A DNA stretch of 64,000 nt from Plastoroseomonas arctica (GCF_018128965.1 NZ_JAAEDH010000023.1:1-64000), one strand, 5' to 3'; counted from the first letter of the stretch, positions 42,998 through 52,988 are shown. Program-made: numbers and translations. Notes: a model not told the origin generated them from the sequence alone.

Positions 42998-45782
42998 GGC
43001 GGAGCTGCCGCCCACCCCGCCCGGGGAGCGCCACCTGATCCTGGTGGATGGCTCGGGCTACATCTTCCGCGCCTTCCACGCGCTGCCGCCGATGACGCGG
43101 CCCGACGGCACCCATGTGAACGCGGTGTTCGGCTTCACCCAGATGCTGACCCAGTTCCTGCAGAAGCACGTTGGCACCCATATTGCCGTGGTGTTCGACG
43201 CCGGGCGGATGACCTTCCGCAACACCATCTACGCTGGCTACAAGGCGCACCGCCCGGAAGCCCCGCCCGAGCTGATCCCGCAGTTCATCCTGATCCGCGA
43301 GGCGACGGATGCCGTGGGTGTGGCGCGCATCGAGCTCGACGGCTACGAGGCCGACGACCTCATCGCGACCTATGCCCGCGCCTTCACCGAGGAAGGCGGC
43401 CGCGTGACCATCGTCTCCTCCGACAAGGACCTGATGCAGCTGGTGCGCGACGACGTCGAGATGCTCGACCCGATCAAGCAGAAGCCGATCCGCGCCCCCG
43501 AGGTGTTCGAGAAATTCGGCGTCGAGCCGCGCCTGGTGGCCGATGTCCAGGCGCTCGCCGGCGACGCGACGGATAATGTGCCGGGCGTGCCGGGGATCGG
43601 GGTGAAGACCGCGGCCGCGCTGCTCGCGGAATTCGGCGACCTCGAAGGGCTGCTGGCCGGCGCGCACACCATCAAGCAGCCCAAGCGGCGCGAGGCGCTG
43701 ATGGAGAATGCCGAGCTCGCGCGCATTTCCAAGCGCCTGGTGCTGCTCGACGACGACGCGCCGATGCCGCTCGCGATCGAGGCGATGGTCGCACGCTCGC
43801 CGGACCCCGCGGCGCTCGAGTTCTTCCTGCGCACCCAGGGCTTCCGCAGCCTGCTGGCGCGGCTGGGTTTTGGCGAGGCCGCGCTGCACCCCGCCGCCCG
43901 GCGCGATTCGACGCCGATGCCGGAGGCCCCCGCCGAGGCGCCGCCCTTCGGCCCCTATGAGACGGTCACCGACCTCGACACGCTCGGCCGCTGGATCGCC
44001 GAGGCGAAGGCTGCCGGGATCATGGCGCTCGACACCGAGACGGACAGCCTCGATTCGCTGCGCGCGGCCCTCAGCGGCATCTCGCTCGCGACCCGGCCCG
44101 GGCGCGCCTGCTACATCCCGCTGCGCCACGGTGCCGTGGCGCAGGACATGCTCAGCGCGCCGGCGCCCACGCAGATCAGCCCCGAGGCGGCGCTGGCGGC
44201 CCTCAAGCCCCTGCTCGAAGACCCCTCCGTGCTGAAGGTGCTGCAGAACGCCAAATACGACCTCGAGGTGCTGGCGCGGCCGGAGAATGGCGCGATCGCC
44301 GTCGCCCCGATCGACGACACCATGGTGATCTCCTACGCCATGGAGGCCGGGAGATACGGCCACGGCATGGACGAGCTGTCGCAGCGCCATCTCGGCCACA
44401 CGCCCATCACCTATGACAGCGTGACCGGCACCGGCCGCGCGCGCATCCCCTTCGCTGAGGTGCCGCTCGACAAGGCCACCGCCTATGCCGCCGAGGATGC
44501 CGACGTCACGCTGCGGCTGTGGCACGTGCTGAAGCCGCGGCTGCGCGCGGAACAGACGCTCGCGCTGTACGAACAGGTGGACCGCCGCATCATCGGCGTG
44601 CTGCAGGCCATGGAGACCACCGGCATCAAGGTCGATGGCGCCGAGCTCGCCCGCATCGGCGAGGATTTCGCCCAGCGCCTGGTGACCATGGAGGCCCGCA
44701 TCCACACGCTCGCGGGCAAGCCCTTCAATGTCGGCTCACCGAAGCAGCTGGGCGAGATCCTGTTCGACGAGCTGAAGCTGCCGGGTGGGAAGAAGGGCAA
44801 GGCCGGCGCCTGGGGCACCGACGTGACGGTGCTGGAGGACCTGGCCGCGCAGGGCATCGACCTCGCCCGCGCCGTGCTCGACTGGCGCCAGATCGCAAAA
44901 CTGAAATCCACCTATGTCGATGGCCTGCAGGCGCAGCTCGACCCGCGCACCGGGCGCGTGCACACCAACTATTCCCTGGCCAATACCTCGACCGGACGCC
45001 TCGCCTCGACCGAGCCCAACCTGCAGAACATCCCGGTGCGCTCCGAAGAAGGCCAGCGCATCCGCGCGGCCTTCGTCGCCGAGCCCGGCCACGTGCTGCT
45101 CGCCGCCGACTACAGCCAGATCGAGCTGCGCCTGCTCGCCCATTTGGCCGACGTGCCGACCCTGCGCGAGGCGTTCGCCCGCGGTGAGGACATCCACAGC
45201 CGCACCGCCTCGGAGATTTTCGGCATCCCCGCGGGCCAGGTGGACAAGGAAGCGCGGCGACGCGCCAAGACCATCAATTTCGGCATCATCTACGGCATGT
45301 CCGCCTTCGGCCTGGCGGGGCGCCTGGGCATCACCGCGGGCGAGGCGCGCGGCATCATCGACGCCTATTTCGGCCAGTACCCGGGCATCCGCGACTGCAT
45401 GGAGCGCCTCAAGGCCGAGGCGCGCGAGCATGGCTATGTCCGCACCAGCTTCGGCAAGAAGCTGTGGATCGCCGAGATCGGCTCGCGCGACCCGCAGCGC
45501 CGCGCCGGCGCCGAGCGGGCCGCCATCAACGCACCCTTCCAGGGCGGTGCGGCCGAGGTCATCAAGCGCGCCATGGTCCGCCTGCCCCGCGCGCTGCGCG
45601 AGGCGGGGCTCGGCGCGCGGATGCTGCTGCAGGTGCATGACGAGCTGGTCTTCGAAGTGCCCGACGCGGAGCTTGAGGCGACCAGCATGATCGTGAAGCG
45701 CATCATGGAGACGGTGGCCGAGCTGCGGGTGCCGCTCGCCGTCGATATCGGCGCCGGGCGCAGCTGGTCGGACGCGCACTGA
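42984..45782 (+). CDS. polA: DNA polymerase I
   Basis: 932 aa with all three domains. 5'-3' exonuclease (about 10-290; VVFDAGRMTFRN, ASDKDLMQLV-like SSDKDLMQ, GVPGIGVKTAA). 3'-5' exonuclease with an intact DTETDSLD motif, so proofreading is probably active. Polymerase domain with motif A DYSQIELR (Asp709), motif B RRRAKTINFGIIYG and motif C VHDELVFE (Asp886). It fills gaps in repair and removes Okazaki primers. ATG 42984 is taken as the start; ATG 42969 in the same frame is possible. Neither has a strong Shine-Dalgarno. Confidence 0.96.
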   Translation: MATTEAELPPTPPGERHLILVDGSGYIFRAFHALPPMTRPDGTHVNAVFGFTQMLTQFLQKHVGTHIAVVFDAGRMTFRNTIYAGYKAHRPEAPPELIPQFILIREATDAVGVARIELDGYEADDLIATYARAFTEEGGRVTIVSSDKDLMQLVRDDVEMLDPIKQKPIRAPEVFEKFGVEPRLVADVQALAGDATDNVPGVPGIGVKTAAALLAEFGDLEGLLAGAHTIKQPKRREALMENAELARISKRLVLLDDDAPMPLAIEAMVARSPDPAALEFFLRTQGFRSLLARLGFGEAALHPAARRDSTPMPEAPAEAPPFGPYETVTDLDTLGRWIAEAKAAGIMALDTETDSLDSLRAALSGISLATRPGRACYIPLRHGAVAQDMLSAPAPTQISPEAALAALKPLLEDPSVLKVLQNAKYDLEVLARPENGAIAVAPIDDTMVISYAMEAGRYGHGMDELSQRHLGHTPITYDSVTGTGRARIPFAEVPLDKATAYAAEDADVTLRLWHVLKPRLRAEQTLALYEQVDRRIIGVLQAMETTGIKVDGAELARIGEDFAQRLVTMEARIHTLAGKPFNVGSPKQLGEILFDELKLPGGKKGKAGAWGTDVTVLEDLAAQGIDLARAVLDWRQIAKLKSTYVDGLQAQLDPRTGRVHTNYSLANTSTGRLASTEPNLQNIPVRSEEGQRIRAAFVAEPGHVLLAADYSQIELRLLAHLADVPTLREAFARGEDIHSRTASEIFGIPAGQVDKEARRRAKTINFGIIYGMSAFGLAGRLGITAGEARGIIDAYFGQYPGIRDCMERLKAEAREHGYVRTSFGKKLWIAEIGSRDPQRRAGAERAAINAPFQGGAAEVIKRAMVRLPRALREAGLGARMLLQVHDELVFEVPDAELEATSMIVKRIMETVAELRVPLAVDIGAGRSWSDAH

Positions 45783-45783
45783 C

Positions 45784-46974
45784 GTGAGCGAGCGCCGCAC
45801 CCTGGCCGCGATCTGCGCCGTCCACTTCACCTCCCACCTGCACATCCTGGTGCTGCCGCCGCTGTTCCCGCAGCTGCGCGATGCGCTCGGCGTGGGGTTC
45901 GTCGAGCTCGGCTTCGCGCTGACGCTGTTCAACATCGTCTCCGGCCTTACCCAGGCGCCGATGGGGTTCCTGGTGGACCGGGTGGGCGCCCGGCGCGTGC
46001 TGGTCGGCGGACTGAGCCTGGGCGGAGCCGCCTTCATGCTGCTGGGCCTGTTTCCGAGCTACCCGGTGCTGCTGGCCGCCGCGCTGATGGCCGGGCTCGC
46101 CAATGCGGTCTACCACCCCTCCGACTACGCCATCCTGTCGCGCAGCATGAGCGAGGGGCGCATGGGGCGCGCGTTTTCCATCCACACCGCGTCGGGCTAT
46201 TTCGGCGGGGCGGTGACGCCGGTGCTGATGCTGGTCCTCGCCACGCAATTCGGGCTGGGTGCGGCGCTATTCATCGCCGGCCTCATCGGGCCGCTCGCCG
46301 CGCTGCCCCTGGTGCGCGGCGCGATGGCCGAGACGCCCGCCGCCCGCGCGGTGAACAAGGCCGCGCAGGCCGTGCCGATGGGAAGGATCCTGTCGCCGGC
46401 GATCCTCGCGCTGACCGGCTTCTTCGTCCTGCTGTCGCTCTCCTCCGGAGGGCTGCAGAGCTTTTCCATCGTGGCCTTCACCGAAGGACGCGGGTTGTCG
46501 CTGGGTGTCGCGAACGCGGCGCTGACCGCCTGGCTCACGCTCAGCGCCATCGGCGTGCTGGCCGGCGGCTTCATCGCCGACCGCACCCGGCAGCATGGCG
46601 TCGTGGCCGCCGTGGGCTTCGCCCTGGCCACCGTGCTGATCCTGGCCATCGCATTGCTGCCCCTGCCCGGGATCGCGATTATTTTACTGATGGGTGCGTC
46701 CGGACTCATGACCGGCGCCATCATGCCCTCGCGGGACATGATGGTGCGCGCCGCGGCGCCGCGCGGCATGGAGGGCCGGGTGTTCGGCATCGTGTCGACC
46801 GGCTTCAACATCGGCGGCGCGATCGGACCGCTGATCTTCGGGGCGATCCTCGATGGCGGCCGCCCCAACCTCGTCTTCCTCCTGGCCGCGTGTTTCACGG
46901 CGATGACAGCGGCCATGGCCATCCGGCAGGAGTTCAGCGCCCGCCGCAGAGCGACCCTGGCCGCCGCGGAATAG
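45784..46974 (+). CDS. MFS transporter (Fsr-like exporter)
   Basis: 396 aa with about 12 hydrophobic segments. Begins HFTSHLHILVLPPLFPQL and carries GFLVDRVGARRVL and GGFIADRTRQHG loops, similar to fosmidomycin-resistance-type exporters. GTG start one base after the polA stop, so it is probably co-transcribed with polA. Substrate unknown. Confidence 0.87.
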   Translation: MSERRTLAAICAVHFTSHLHILVLPPLFPQLRDALGVGFVELGFALTLFNIVSGLTQAPMGFLVDRVGARRVLVGGLSLGGAAFMLLGLFPSYPVLLAAALMAGLANAVYHPSDYAILSRSMSEGRMGRAFSIHTASGYFGGAVTPVLMLVLATQFGLGAALFIAGLIGPLAALPLVRGAMAETPAARAVNKAAQAVPMGRILSPAILALTGFFVLLSLSSGGLQSFSIVAFTEGRGLSLGVANAALTAWLTLSAIGVLAGGFIADRTRQHGVVAAVGFALATVLILAIALLPLPGIAIILLMGASGLMTGAIMPSRDMMVRAAAPRGMEGRVFGIVSTGFNIGGAIGPLIFGAILDGGRPNLVFLLAACFTAMTAAMAIRQEFSARRRATLAAAE

Positions 46975-47080
46975 CGCAACGGGGCAAAAAAAGCCTCTCA
47001 ACAATTTAACGCCAGCGTCGCTTGCCATCCTCTATCAAACATCGCCCCGCCATCCCCGGACGGGTTTTTTGGAGAATCCC

Positions 47081-47422
47081 ATGTTCCGTCGTGCAGTCCT
47101 CGCGCTCGCCCTGCTGAGCGCCACGCTTTCCCTGCCTGCGCTCGCGCAGAACTGCGATACCAGCTTCACGGTGGTCAACAGCTCCGGCCGCACCATCATG
47201 GAGATCTATTTCAGCCCCGCGAGCCAGAACAGCTGGGGCGTCGACCAGCTCGGCACCGAGGTGCTCGCGGCCGGCGCCAGCAAGGCGTTCCGCCCCACCG
47301 TCGGCGGCGCCTACGACTTCCGCATGGTGTTCGATGGCGGCGCGCCGGTGGAACGCCGCGGCGTCGATATCTGCGCCGTCAGCACCATCACCGTGACCGC
47401 GTCGGCCATCAACGCGCAGTAA
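47081..47422 (+). CDS. Small secreted protein with one WG-type recurring domain
   Basis: 113 aa. MFRRAVLALALLSATLSLPALAQ is a signal peptide. The mature 90 residues form one copy of a domain that also occurs twice in the protein at 54164-54811: FTVVNSSGRTIMEIYFSP, then W-G-x-D-x-LG, L-x-x-G, a Asp-x-R-x-V segment and an RRGVDIC ending. There are two mature cysteines, one at the N-terminus (QNCD) and one at the end (DIC), which could form a disulphide. GGAGAA before ATG 47081 decides the start. Secreted or periplasmic; function unknown. Confidence 0.78.
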   Translation: MFRRAVLALALLSATLSLPALAQNCDTSFTVVNSSGRTIMEIYFSPASQNSWGVDQLGTEVLAAGASKAFRPTVGGAYDFRMVFDGGAPVERRGVDICAVSTITVTASAINAQ

Positions 47423-47461
47423 CGCGATCCGCGGGCGTGGCGCGCATCAGCGTGTCACGCC

Positions 47462-48541
47462 TCAGGCGTTCTCCGCGCGGGGCAGGCTGTCCCGCGCCTC
47501 CTCGAGCCGCCAGTACTCGCCGCCTGGCGCGAGGATGGCGTCGACCGTCACCTCGCCAGGCGACATGGCGGCAAACACCGCGCCCGGCAGCCAGGCCTGA
47601 CCGTCGGTCCAGCGCAACCCGCCCTCCAGCGGCCCGAGCCCGCGCGCGCCGCGCAGGCGCATGTCTTCGGCAGGCAAGCGCAGCAATTCGGCGCCGCCGC
47701 GCAGCACCAGCCCCGCAAGCCCGACGCCGCGCATCATGCCCGCCGCCGCCGTCGCCAGGGATATGCGCGATGCGAGCACCGCGCCCTGCGCGCGGGCTAT
47801 GGCGGCCTCCGCCGCGTTGAGGCTCACCGAGGCGCCGGCGAAGGGCAGTACCGCGCCGCCCACGATCAGGCGCAGCCCAGGGTCGCCCACCGTGTCGGCG
47901 CCGAGCCGGCGCGCGCGGGCGGCGAGATGGCGGCGGAACGGTGCGCTGCGCGCCGCATCGCGCAGCACCGGGCGGCAGGGCAGCGTGGTGGACAGCCCCG
48001 CCTCGCGGCGCACCGCGAAATCGATGAACTGCGCGGCGATGCCGGCATGGTCGAAGGCGGCGCGACCGCCATCATCGAGGTAGCTCTCCGCCGGCGCGCC
48101 TTCGGCAAGCAGGATGGCATGCTCCGGCACCTCGACATGCCAGTAGGTGATGGTCTCCCAGAACGGCTCCTGCAGGATCGTCGCACCATTGACCAGCATC
48201 GCGGCGGGCACCAGCACGTCGCCGAACAGCATGCCGTGGTCGGGCGAGACGCGCAGGTCGCGCAGCGGCACGCCGTCGGAAAACGCGCCGGCGCGGATCA
48301 GCACCGGGCGCACCGTGCCCGGATGGGGATGGCGCGTGATCGCGATCTCGACCTGCCCGATCCAGAGCGCCGGCTGCACGCCGCCATCGGCGAGCCTGAT
48401 GATGTCCCCGACGCGCAGCCGCTCGATCGCGACCTGTCCGCGCATCGTGGCGATGCGCGTGCCGGCGGCAAAACACACGATCGACGCCGCGGCGACGTCG
48501 CCGGTGAATTCAGCGAATTCGGTGCCGATAACGCCGCTCAT
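47462..48541 (-). CDS. Hint domain-containing protein
   Basis: 359 aa. The Hint (Hedgehog/intein) fold starts at IVCFAAGTRIATMRGQVAIERLRVGDIIRLADG with the catalytic-type Cys, continues with HPHPGTVRPVLIRAGAF and LRVSPDHGMLFGDVLVPAAMLVNGATI. The C-terminal 170 residues are Arg/Ala-rich with no recognised domain. Such Hint_2-type proteins are frequent in Rhodobacterales and Acetobacteraceae; some relate to secreted adhesins. There is no signal peptide. The start at 48541 has AGGGG upstream. Confidence 0.85.
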   Translation of the reverse strand: MSGVIGTEFAEFTGDVAAASIVCFAAGTRIATMRGQVAIERLRVGDIIRLADGGVQPALWIGQVEIAITRHPHPGTVRPVLIRAGAFSDGVPLRDLRVSPDHGMLFGDVLVPAAMLVNGATILQEPFWETITYWHVEVPEHAILLAEGAPAESYLDDGGRAAFDHAGIAAQFIDFAVRREAGLSTTLPCRPVLRDAARSAPFRRHLAARARRLGADTVGDPGLRLIVGGAVLPFAGASVSLNAAEAAIARAQGAVLASRISLATAAAGMMRGVGLAGLVLRGGAELLRLPAEDMRLRGARGLGPLEGGLRWTDGQAWLPGAVFAAMSPGEVTVDAILAPGGEYWRLEEARDSLPRAENA

Positions 48542-48777
48542 CGCACCCCTTCGCCCTGCGCCGGCGAGGCTCGGTCGGGCCCTGCGGCGCGCCGGGTGGA
48601 TTCCGGGCGCATGACCCGCCGCCTCACCCCGACGCATGCACCCGGATGCACGCGATCAGTCCGGATCAGCACAGGGCTTACGGGCATGCCGGGGTCCGTG
48701 ATGCCGGTTTCACACGACCCCTGTATCAGAGACGGCCCGACGCCGCCACGCTTGCTCCCCGAGCGAAACAGCATCCT

Positions 48778-50301
48778 TCATGCGGGCCAGCGCGCCTCGG
48801 CATCAAGCGGGAACACCGGCCGCGGCAGCCGCTTCCAGGCGAAATTCGCCAGCACCGGCGAGGTCAGTCCCGGAGCGTCAACCTCGAAGATGCGGTCGTC
48901 GGGGAAGAACTCGTCGAAGCCGGCGCGGAAATGGCCGCGGCTCTTCACCACCACCGTCCGCGCGGCGCCGATGTCGATGCCGAACATCTCCAGCATGCGC
49001 GGCTCCAGCAGTTGCCGCCGCAGGCTCGCCACGACGACGCGCAGGCCGCTGCCGTCGAGTTCCAGCAGGGCTGCGGCGCCGAGGTTGTAGGCGCGCCCGG
49101 CCATGGTGCCGCGCCGGCCGACGCCGCGCCCGTCGCCGCACGCCACGATGCGCGCCCGCGCGCTGAACCGCTTGGAGAAGGCGCTCTCGGTCCGGTTGAA
49201 CACCGCCTGGAAGCTGGCGCCCTCGCCCAGCGCATGGGCTTCGGACGCCAGCTCCGGATCAATGAAGTTGCCGAGTGCGACGCCCTTCGCGCCGACCTCG
49301 TGCAGAGCGGTGAGCAGCCAGGCCGTGTTGCCGCGGCCACCGCCGCCGGGATTGTCGCCGGCGTCGGAAAAGATCACCGGCGCCTCGCGTCCCTCGCCGG
49401 CCGCAACCGCCATCGCCGTGGCCTCGGCCACCGAGAGCAGGCGGCGCGTGTGGCGGCCCCGCTCCGCCCAGGCGCGCGCCGCCAGCCGCTGCGCCGTCGC
49501 CTCGGCCGTCACGGCGTCACGCGCGGTGACCGTGACGCAGAGCCCGCATTTGGGGAGATCCGAATAGACGAACCCGCCGGTGACCGAGGCGTTGAGCACG
49601 CCGGGGTCGTCGCGCATGGCGGCCTCGGCATCGGCGATCAGGTCGGCATAGGGGCCGGATTTCGTCAGCAGCGTCACGGTGGGCGGCACCATCGGCAGGC
49701 GGATGAAGTGGCGCATGGGGCGCATCCCCGCCAGCATCTCGCGGATCAGATCCGCGCATTCCGCCGCGCGTGCGGCCATGTCCACATGTGGGTTGGTGCG
49801 ATAGCCCACGAAGGCATCCACGCTCGCGACCAGCCGCTCGGAGAGGTTGCAATGCAGGTCGTGGCTCACGGCGATCGGCACCGCGGGGCCGACGACCTGG
49901 CGGATCATCGCGGCGATGGTGCCATCGGGGTCCTCGTCGCCGGTGGCCGAGGCGGCGCCATGGCTGCCGAGATAGACCGCGTCGAGCGGCAGCGCCGCCG
50001 CGAGCCCGGTGCGCATCGCGTCCAGGAAGCCGGTGAAGACATCCTGCGCGATCGGCCCGCCCGGCGGTGCCGCCGCGACGAGGATCGGCACCGGCTGCCA
50101 GGGCCCGGTCGCGTCCATGCGGCGATAGAAGCCGGGAAACTCGGCCGGCAGGTGCGACACCTCCGCCCGCGCCAGCGTCGTGATCGCGGCACCGTCTTCG
50201 AGGCATTGCTGCGCGAAGTCGGTGAGCACGGTGACCGGGGCGAAGGCGTTCGCCTCCAGATGCAGTCCGAGAACGGCGACGCGCGGCGCGGTGAGTGGCA
50301 T
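48778..50301 (-). CDS. M81 family metallopeptidase (MlrC-like)
   Basis: 507 aa. N-terminal MlrC-type domain with VAVLGLHLEANAF, LGSHGAASATGDEDPDG and AVSHDLHCNLS (probable metal ligands), and a C-terminal domain beginning near VIFSDAGDNPGGGGRGN. MlrC was named for the last step of microcystin breakdown, but most homologues have unrelated, unknown substrates. It is divergent from the aspartoacylase-like gene; both could serve amide or peptide catabolism. Confidence 0.9.
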   Translation of the reverse strand: MPLTAPRVAVLGLHLEANAFAPVTVLTDFAQQCLEDGAAITTLARAEVSHLPAEFPGFYRRMDATGPWQPVPILVAAAPPGGPIAQDVFTGFLDAMRTGLAAALPLDAVYLGSHGAASATGDEDPDGTIAAMIRQVVGPAVPIAVSHDLHCNLSERLVASVDAFVGYRTNPHVDMAARAAECADLIREMLAGMRPMRHFIRLPMVPPTVTLLTKSGPYADLIADAEAAMRDDPGVLNASVTGGFVYSDLPKCGLCVTVTARDAVTAEATAQRLAARAWAERGRHTRRLLSVAEATAMAVAAGEGREAPVIFSDAGDNPGGGGRGNTAWLLTALHEVGAKGVALGNFIDPELASEAHALGEGASFQAVFNRTESAFSKRFSARARIVACGDGRGVGRRGTMAGRAYNLGAAALLELDGSGLRVVVASLRRQLLEPRMLEMFGIDIGAARTVVVKSRGHFRAGFDEFFPDDRIFEVDAPGLTSPVLANFAWKRLPRPVFPLDAEARWPA

Positions 50302-50456
50302 CCCTTGGCCTCCCGTTGGACAGGTTCAAACACCCGTATAGAGTATGGCACTCCGAGGGGAGACCGCTTTGGGACCGATGGGCGCTCATTCGAACTCGCC
50401 GCATCACGTCGTTGCCGCCGTGCCGGCCACGCTCGCGCGTGTCTGAGCCCTTCGCC

Positions 50457-51407
50457 ATGCCGCTTGATCGGGAGGTCCCGACGCCGACGCCACGGTTTCC
50501 GGTCAATCTGGCAGCGCCGGACCTGACGCGCTGGCGGATCGGCAACACCGGCATCGCGGGCGTCCACAGCTTCGCCGCCGATGCGGCCGGGCCGCACCTG
50601 CTGGTCACCGCGCTGATCCATGGCAATGAGATCGCGGGGGCCATCCTGCTTGACCGCCTGCTGCGCGCGACGCTCACGCCGCGCCGCGGTCGCATCACCC
50701 TCGCTCTCGCCAATCTCGATGCCTTCGCCCGCTTCCAGCCGGAGGACCCGACCGCCAGCCGCTTCATCGACGAGGACATGAACCGCGTCTGGGAGGAGCA
50801 TGTGCTCGATGGCTCGGGCCGCACCGCCGAGCTGCGCCGCGCGCGCGAACTGCGCCCGGTGGTCGACCAGGCGGATGTCGTGCTCGACCTGCATTCGATG
50901 CTGTGGCCCTCGGACCCGTTGATCCTCACCGGGCGCTCGGCGCAGGCGGCGGCGCTGGGTGTCGCGATCGGCCTGCCGCCCACCGTCGTCGCCGATGACG
51001 GCCACACCGGGGGCCGCCGCCTGATCGACTATCACCGCCTGGCCGAGCCGGCGCCCGGCCGCGGCGCGCTGCTGGTCGAGGCCGGGCAGCACTGGGAGGC
51101 CGCGACCGTCGCCACCATGGAGGGATGCTTCCGCCAGCTCGCCGGCCGGCTGGGCCTGTTGGCACCGGTCGCCGCTCTGCCGCCCGGGCGCCTTGCGCAC
51201 GTCACCCGCACGGTCACCGCGCAGACCGACAATTTCGCCTTCCTGCGCGACTATCGCGGCGGCGAGGTCATCGCCGAGCGCAACACGCTGATCGCGCTGG
51301 ATGGCGAGGCCGAGATCCGCACGCCGCACGACGACTGCCTGCTGGTGATGCCGTCCCCGCGCACGCTGCGCGGACACACCGCGGTGCGCCTCGCGCAGTT
51401 CGACTGA
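50457..51407 (+). CDS. Succinylglutamate desuccinylase/aspartoacylase family protein
   Basis: 316 aa from ATG 50457 (GTG 50439 is an alternative). M14-type zinc site: HGNE in TALIHGNEIAG and the third ligand His in VVLDLHSMLW; ARFQPEDPTASRFIDEDMNRVW is also typical of the AstE/AspA group. It probably removes an acyl group from an N-acyl amino acid. The remaining C-terminal half is a beta-rich region (PGRLAHVTRTVTAQTDNFAFL). It shares a roughly 155-bp divergent promoter region with the M81 gene and is followed 67 nt later by an FAH-family gene. Confidence 0.85.
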   Translation: MPLDREVPTPTPRFPVNLAAPDLTRWRIGNTGIAGVHSFAADAAGPHLLVTALIHGNEIAGAILLDRLLRATLTPRRGRITLALANLDAFARFQPEDPTASRFIDEDMNRVWEEHVLDGSGRTAELRRARELRPVVDQADVVLDLHSMLWPSDPLILTGRSAQAAALGVAIGLPPTVVADDGHTGGRRLIDYHRLAEPAPGRGALLVEAGQHWEAATVATMEGCFRQLAGRLGLLAPVAALPPGRLAHVTRTVTAQTDNFAFLRDYRGGEVIAERNTLIALDGEAEIRTPHDDCLLVMPSPRTLRGHTAVRLAQFD

Positions 51408-51474
51408 CCGGCGCCTCTGGACAAGGCGTCGCACCCGCGCTCCCTTGCTCGAAACACCGGCCAGGAAACCGCCC

Positions 51475-52365
51475 ATGTCCCAGCTTCGCCTGATCACCTT
51501 CTCCGATGCCGAAGGCGCGCGCCCCGGGCTGATGCTCGAAGGCGGCCGCGTGCTGGATTTGGCCGCCGCCGGCGTGCGCTTCGCCACGATGCAGGCGCTG
51601 ATCGAGGCGGGTCCCTTCGTGGTGCCCGCCCTGCGCAGCCTGGCCGAAGCGCCGCCCGAAGCCGCGCTGCTCGATGCTGCCGCCGTCACGCTCCTCGCCC
51701 CGATTCCCCGCCCGCACCGCAACGTCTTCTGCGTCGGGCGCAACTACATGGACCATGTGGCGGAAGGCGACCGCACGCGTGGCATCACCAATTCCGAACT
51801 GCCCAAATACCCGCAATTCTTCACCAAGGCGCCGGACACGGTGATCGCACCGCATGCCGAGATCCCGAGCCATGCGGACGTCACCAAGTACCTCGACTAC
51901 GAGGCGGAGCTGACGCTGGTCATCGGCACCGCCGGGCGCGACATCGCGCGCGAGGATTCGCTGAAGCACGTGTTCGGCTGGACCATCGCGAACGACGTGA
52001 CGGGTCGCGACCTGCAGCGCCGCCACGGGCAGTGGTTCAAGGGCAAGTCGCTCGACCGCTCCTGTCCGCTCGGCCCCTGGATCATCCCCGCGGCGGATCT
52101 CGATGCCTCGGACCTTGCGATCAAGCTGTGGATCAATGGCGAGCAGCGGCAGTCCAGCCGCACCAGCAAGATGATCTTCGACGTGCCCGAGATCATCAGC
52201 CAGCTTAGCCAGGGGTTCACCCTGCTGCCCGGCGACGTGATCATGACCGGCACGCCCGAGGGCGTGGGCTACGCGATGGTACCGCCGCGCATCCTAACCA
52301 CCGGCGACATGGTCGAGATCGAGATCGAGGGCATCGGGCGGCTGGACAACCCGGTCGGCGCCTAG
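51475..52365 (+). CDS. Fumarylacetoacetate hydrolase family protein
   Basis: 296 aa. C-terminal FAH domain: VFCVGRNYMDHV, the metal-binding Glu residues in DYEAELTLVIG, Asp in NDVTGRDLQRR, KSLDRSCPLGPWI and GDVIMTGTPEGVG. Members hydrolyse or decarboxylate acylpyruvates, oxaloacetate-type acids or catechol-pathway products. The substrate is not decidable. CCAGGAAACC precedes the ATG. Convergent with the acetyltransferase gene, overlapping it by 4 nt. Confidence 0.9.
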   Translation: MSQLRLITFSDAEGARPGLMLEGGRVLDLAAAGVRFATMQALIEAGPFVVPALRSLAEAPPEAALLDAAAVTLLAPIPRPHRNVFCVGRNYMDHVAEGDRTRGITNSELPKYPQFFTKAPDTVIAPHAEIPSHADVTKYLDYEAELTLVIGTAGRDIAREDSLKHVFGWTIANDVTGRDLQRRHGQWFKGKSLDRSCPLGPWIIPAADLDASDLAIKLWINGEQRQSSRTSKMIFDVPEIISQLSQGFTLLPGDVIMTGTPEGVGYAMVPPRILTTGDMVEIEIEGIGRLDNPVGA

Positions 52366-52988
52366 ACCGCGCGCGCCGGCACCCCGGTCACGGTGAGGCC
52401 GGGTGCGACGTCGGCGATCACCGCCGCTCCGGCACCGATGATCGCGTCGGCGCCGATGCTGACGGCGGGCAGCACCACCGCCCCCGCCCCCAGCATGGCG
52501 CGCGCGCCGACCCGTACGCCGCCGGCCAGCACCACGCCGGGTGCCAGGTGCGCCCCCTCCTCCACCACGCAATCATGCTCGACGATGGCGCCGGTATTGA
52601 TCAGCGCGAGGCGGCCAATCGACGCGTCCGGCCCCACCACGGCACGCGCCATCACGACCGCGCCGGCGCCGAGCGTGGCGCCACGACCGAGCACCGCGCT
52701 CGGATGGACCAGCGCCGGCAGCGCGAACCCCATCGCCTCCAGCCGCGCACCGGCGGAAAGCCGTGCGGCATTGGCGCCGATCGCCGGGTGCGCGTCGCCC
52801 ACCCCTTCGGCGAGGATGCGTGGCGCCGCCGCCTCGTCGCCCAGCACCGCGATGCCCAGCACCGAAGCGACGCGCGGCGCGGCGTCGACCACGCCGGCGA
52901 CAACGAAATCACCCGACGCCAGCAGCAGGTCGAGCACGGCCTTGCCGTGCCCGCCCGCGCCGAGCACCAGGATGGCGCGTTCAGCCAA
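52362..52988 (-). CDS. NeuD/PglD-like sugar O-/N-acetyltransferase
   Basis: 208 aa. An N-terminal Rossmann-like cap (AILVLGAGGHGKAVLDLLLASG) and a C-terminal left-handed beta-helix of hexapeptide repeats (about 95-205; ATLGAGAVVMARAVVG, IGADAIIGAGAAVIADV). NeuD/PglD enzymes acetylate sialic or bacillosamine-type sugars. No surface-sugar gene is nearby, so the substrate is open. The only start fitting the family is TTG 52988, which overlaps the FKBP stop by 8 nt. Confidence 0.83.
   Translation of the reverse strand: MAERAILVLGAGGHGKAVLDLLLASGDFVVAGVVDAAPRVASVLGIAVLGDEAAAPRILAEGVGDAHPAIGANAARLSAGARLEAMGFALPALVHPSAVLGRGATLGAGAVVMARAVVGPDASIGRLALINTGAIVEHDCVVEEGAHLAPGVVLAGGVRVGARAMLGAGAVVLPAVSIGADAIIGAGAAVIADVAPGLTVTGVPARAV

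Noticed and set aside
48646-50526. A 626-residue plus-strand frame antisense to the M81 gene
   Set aside because: Low-complexity Arg/Gly/His composition and complete overlap with a well-supported metallopeptidase on the other strand.
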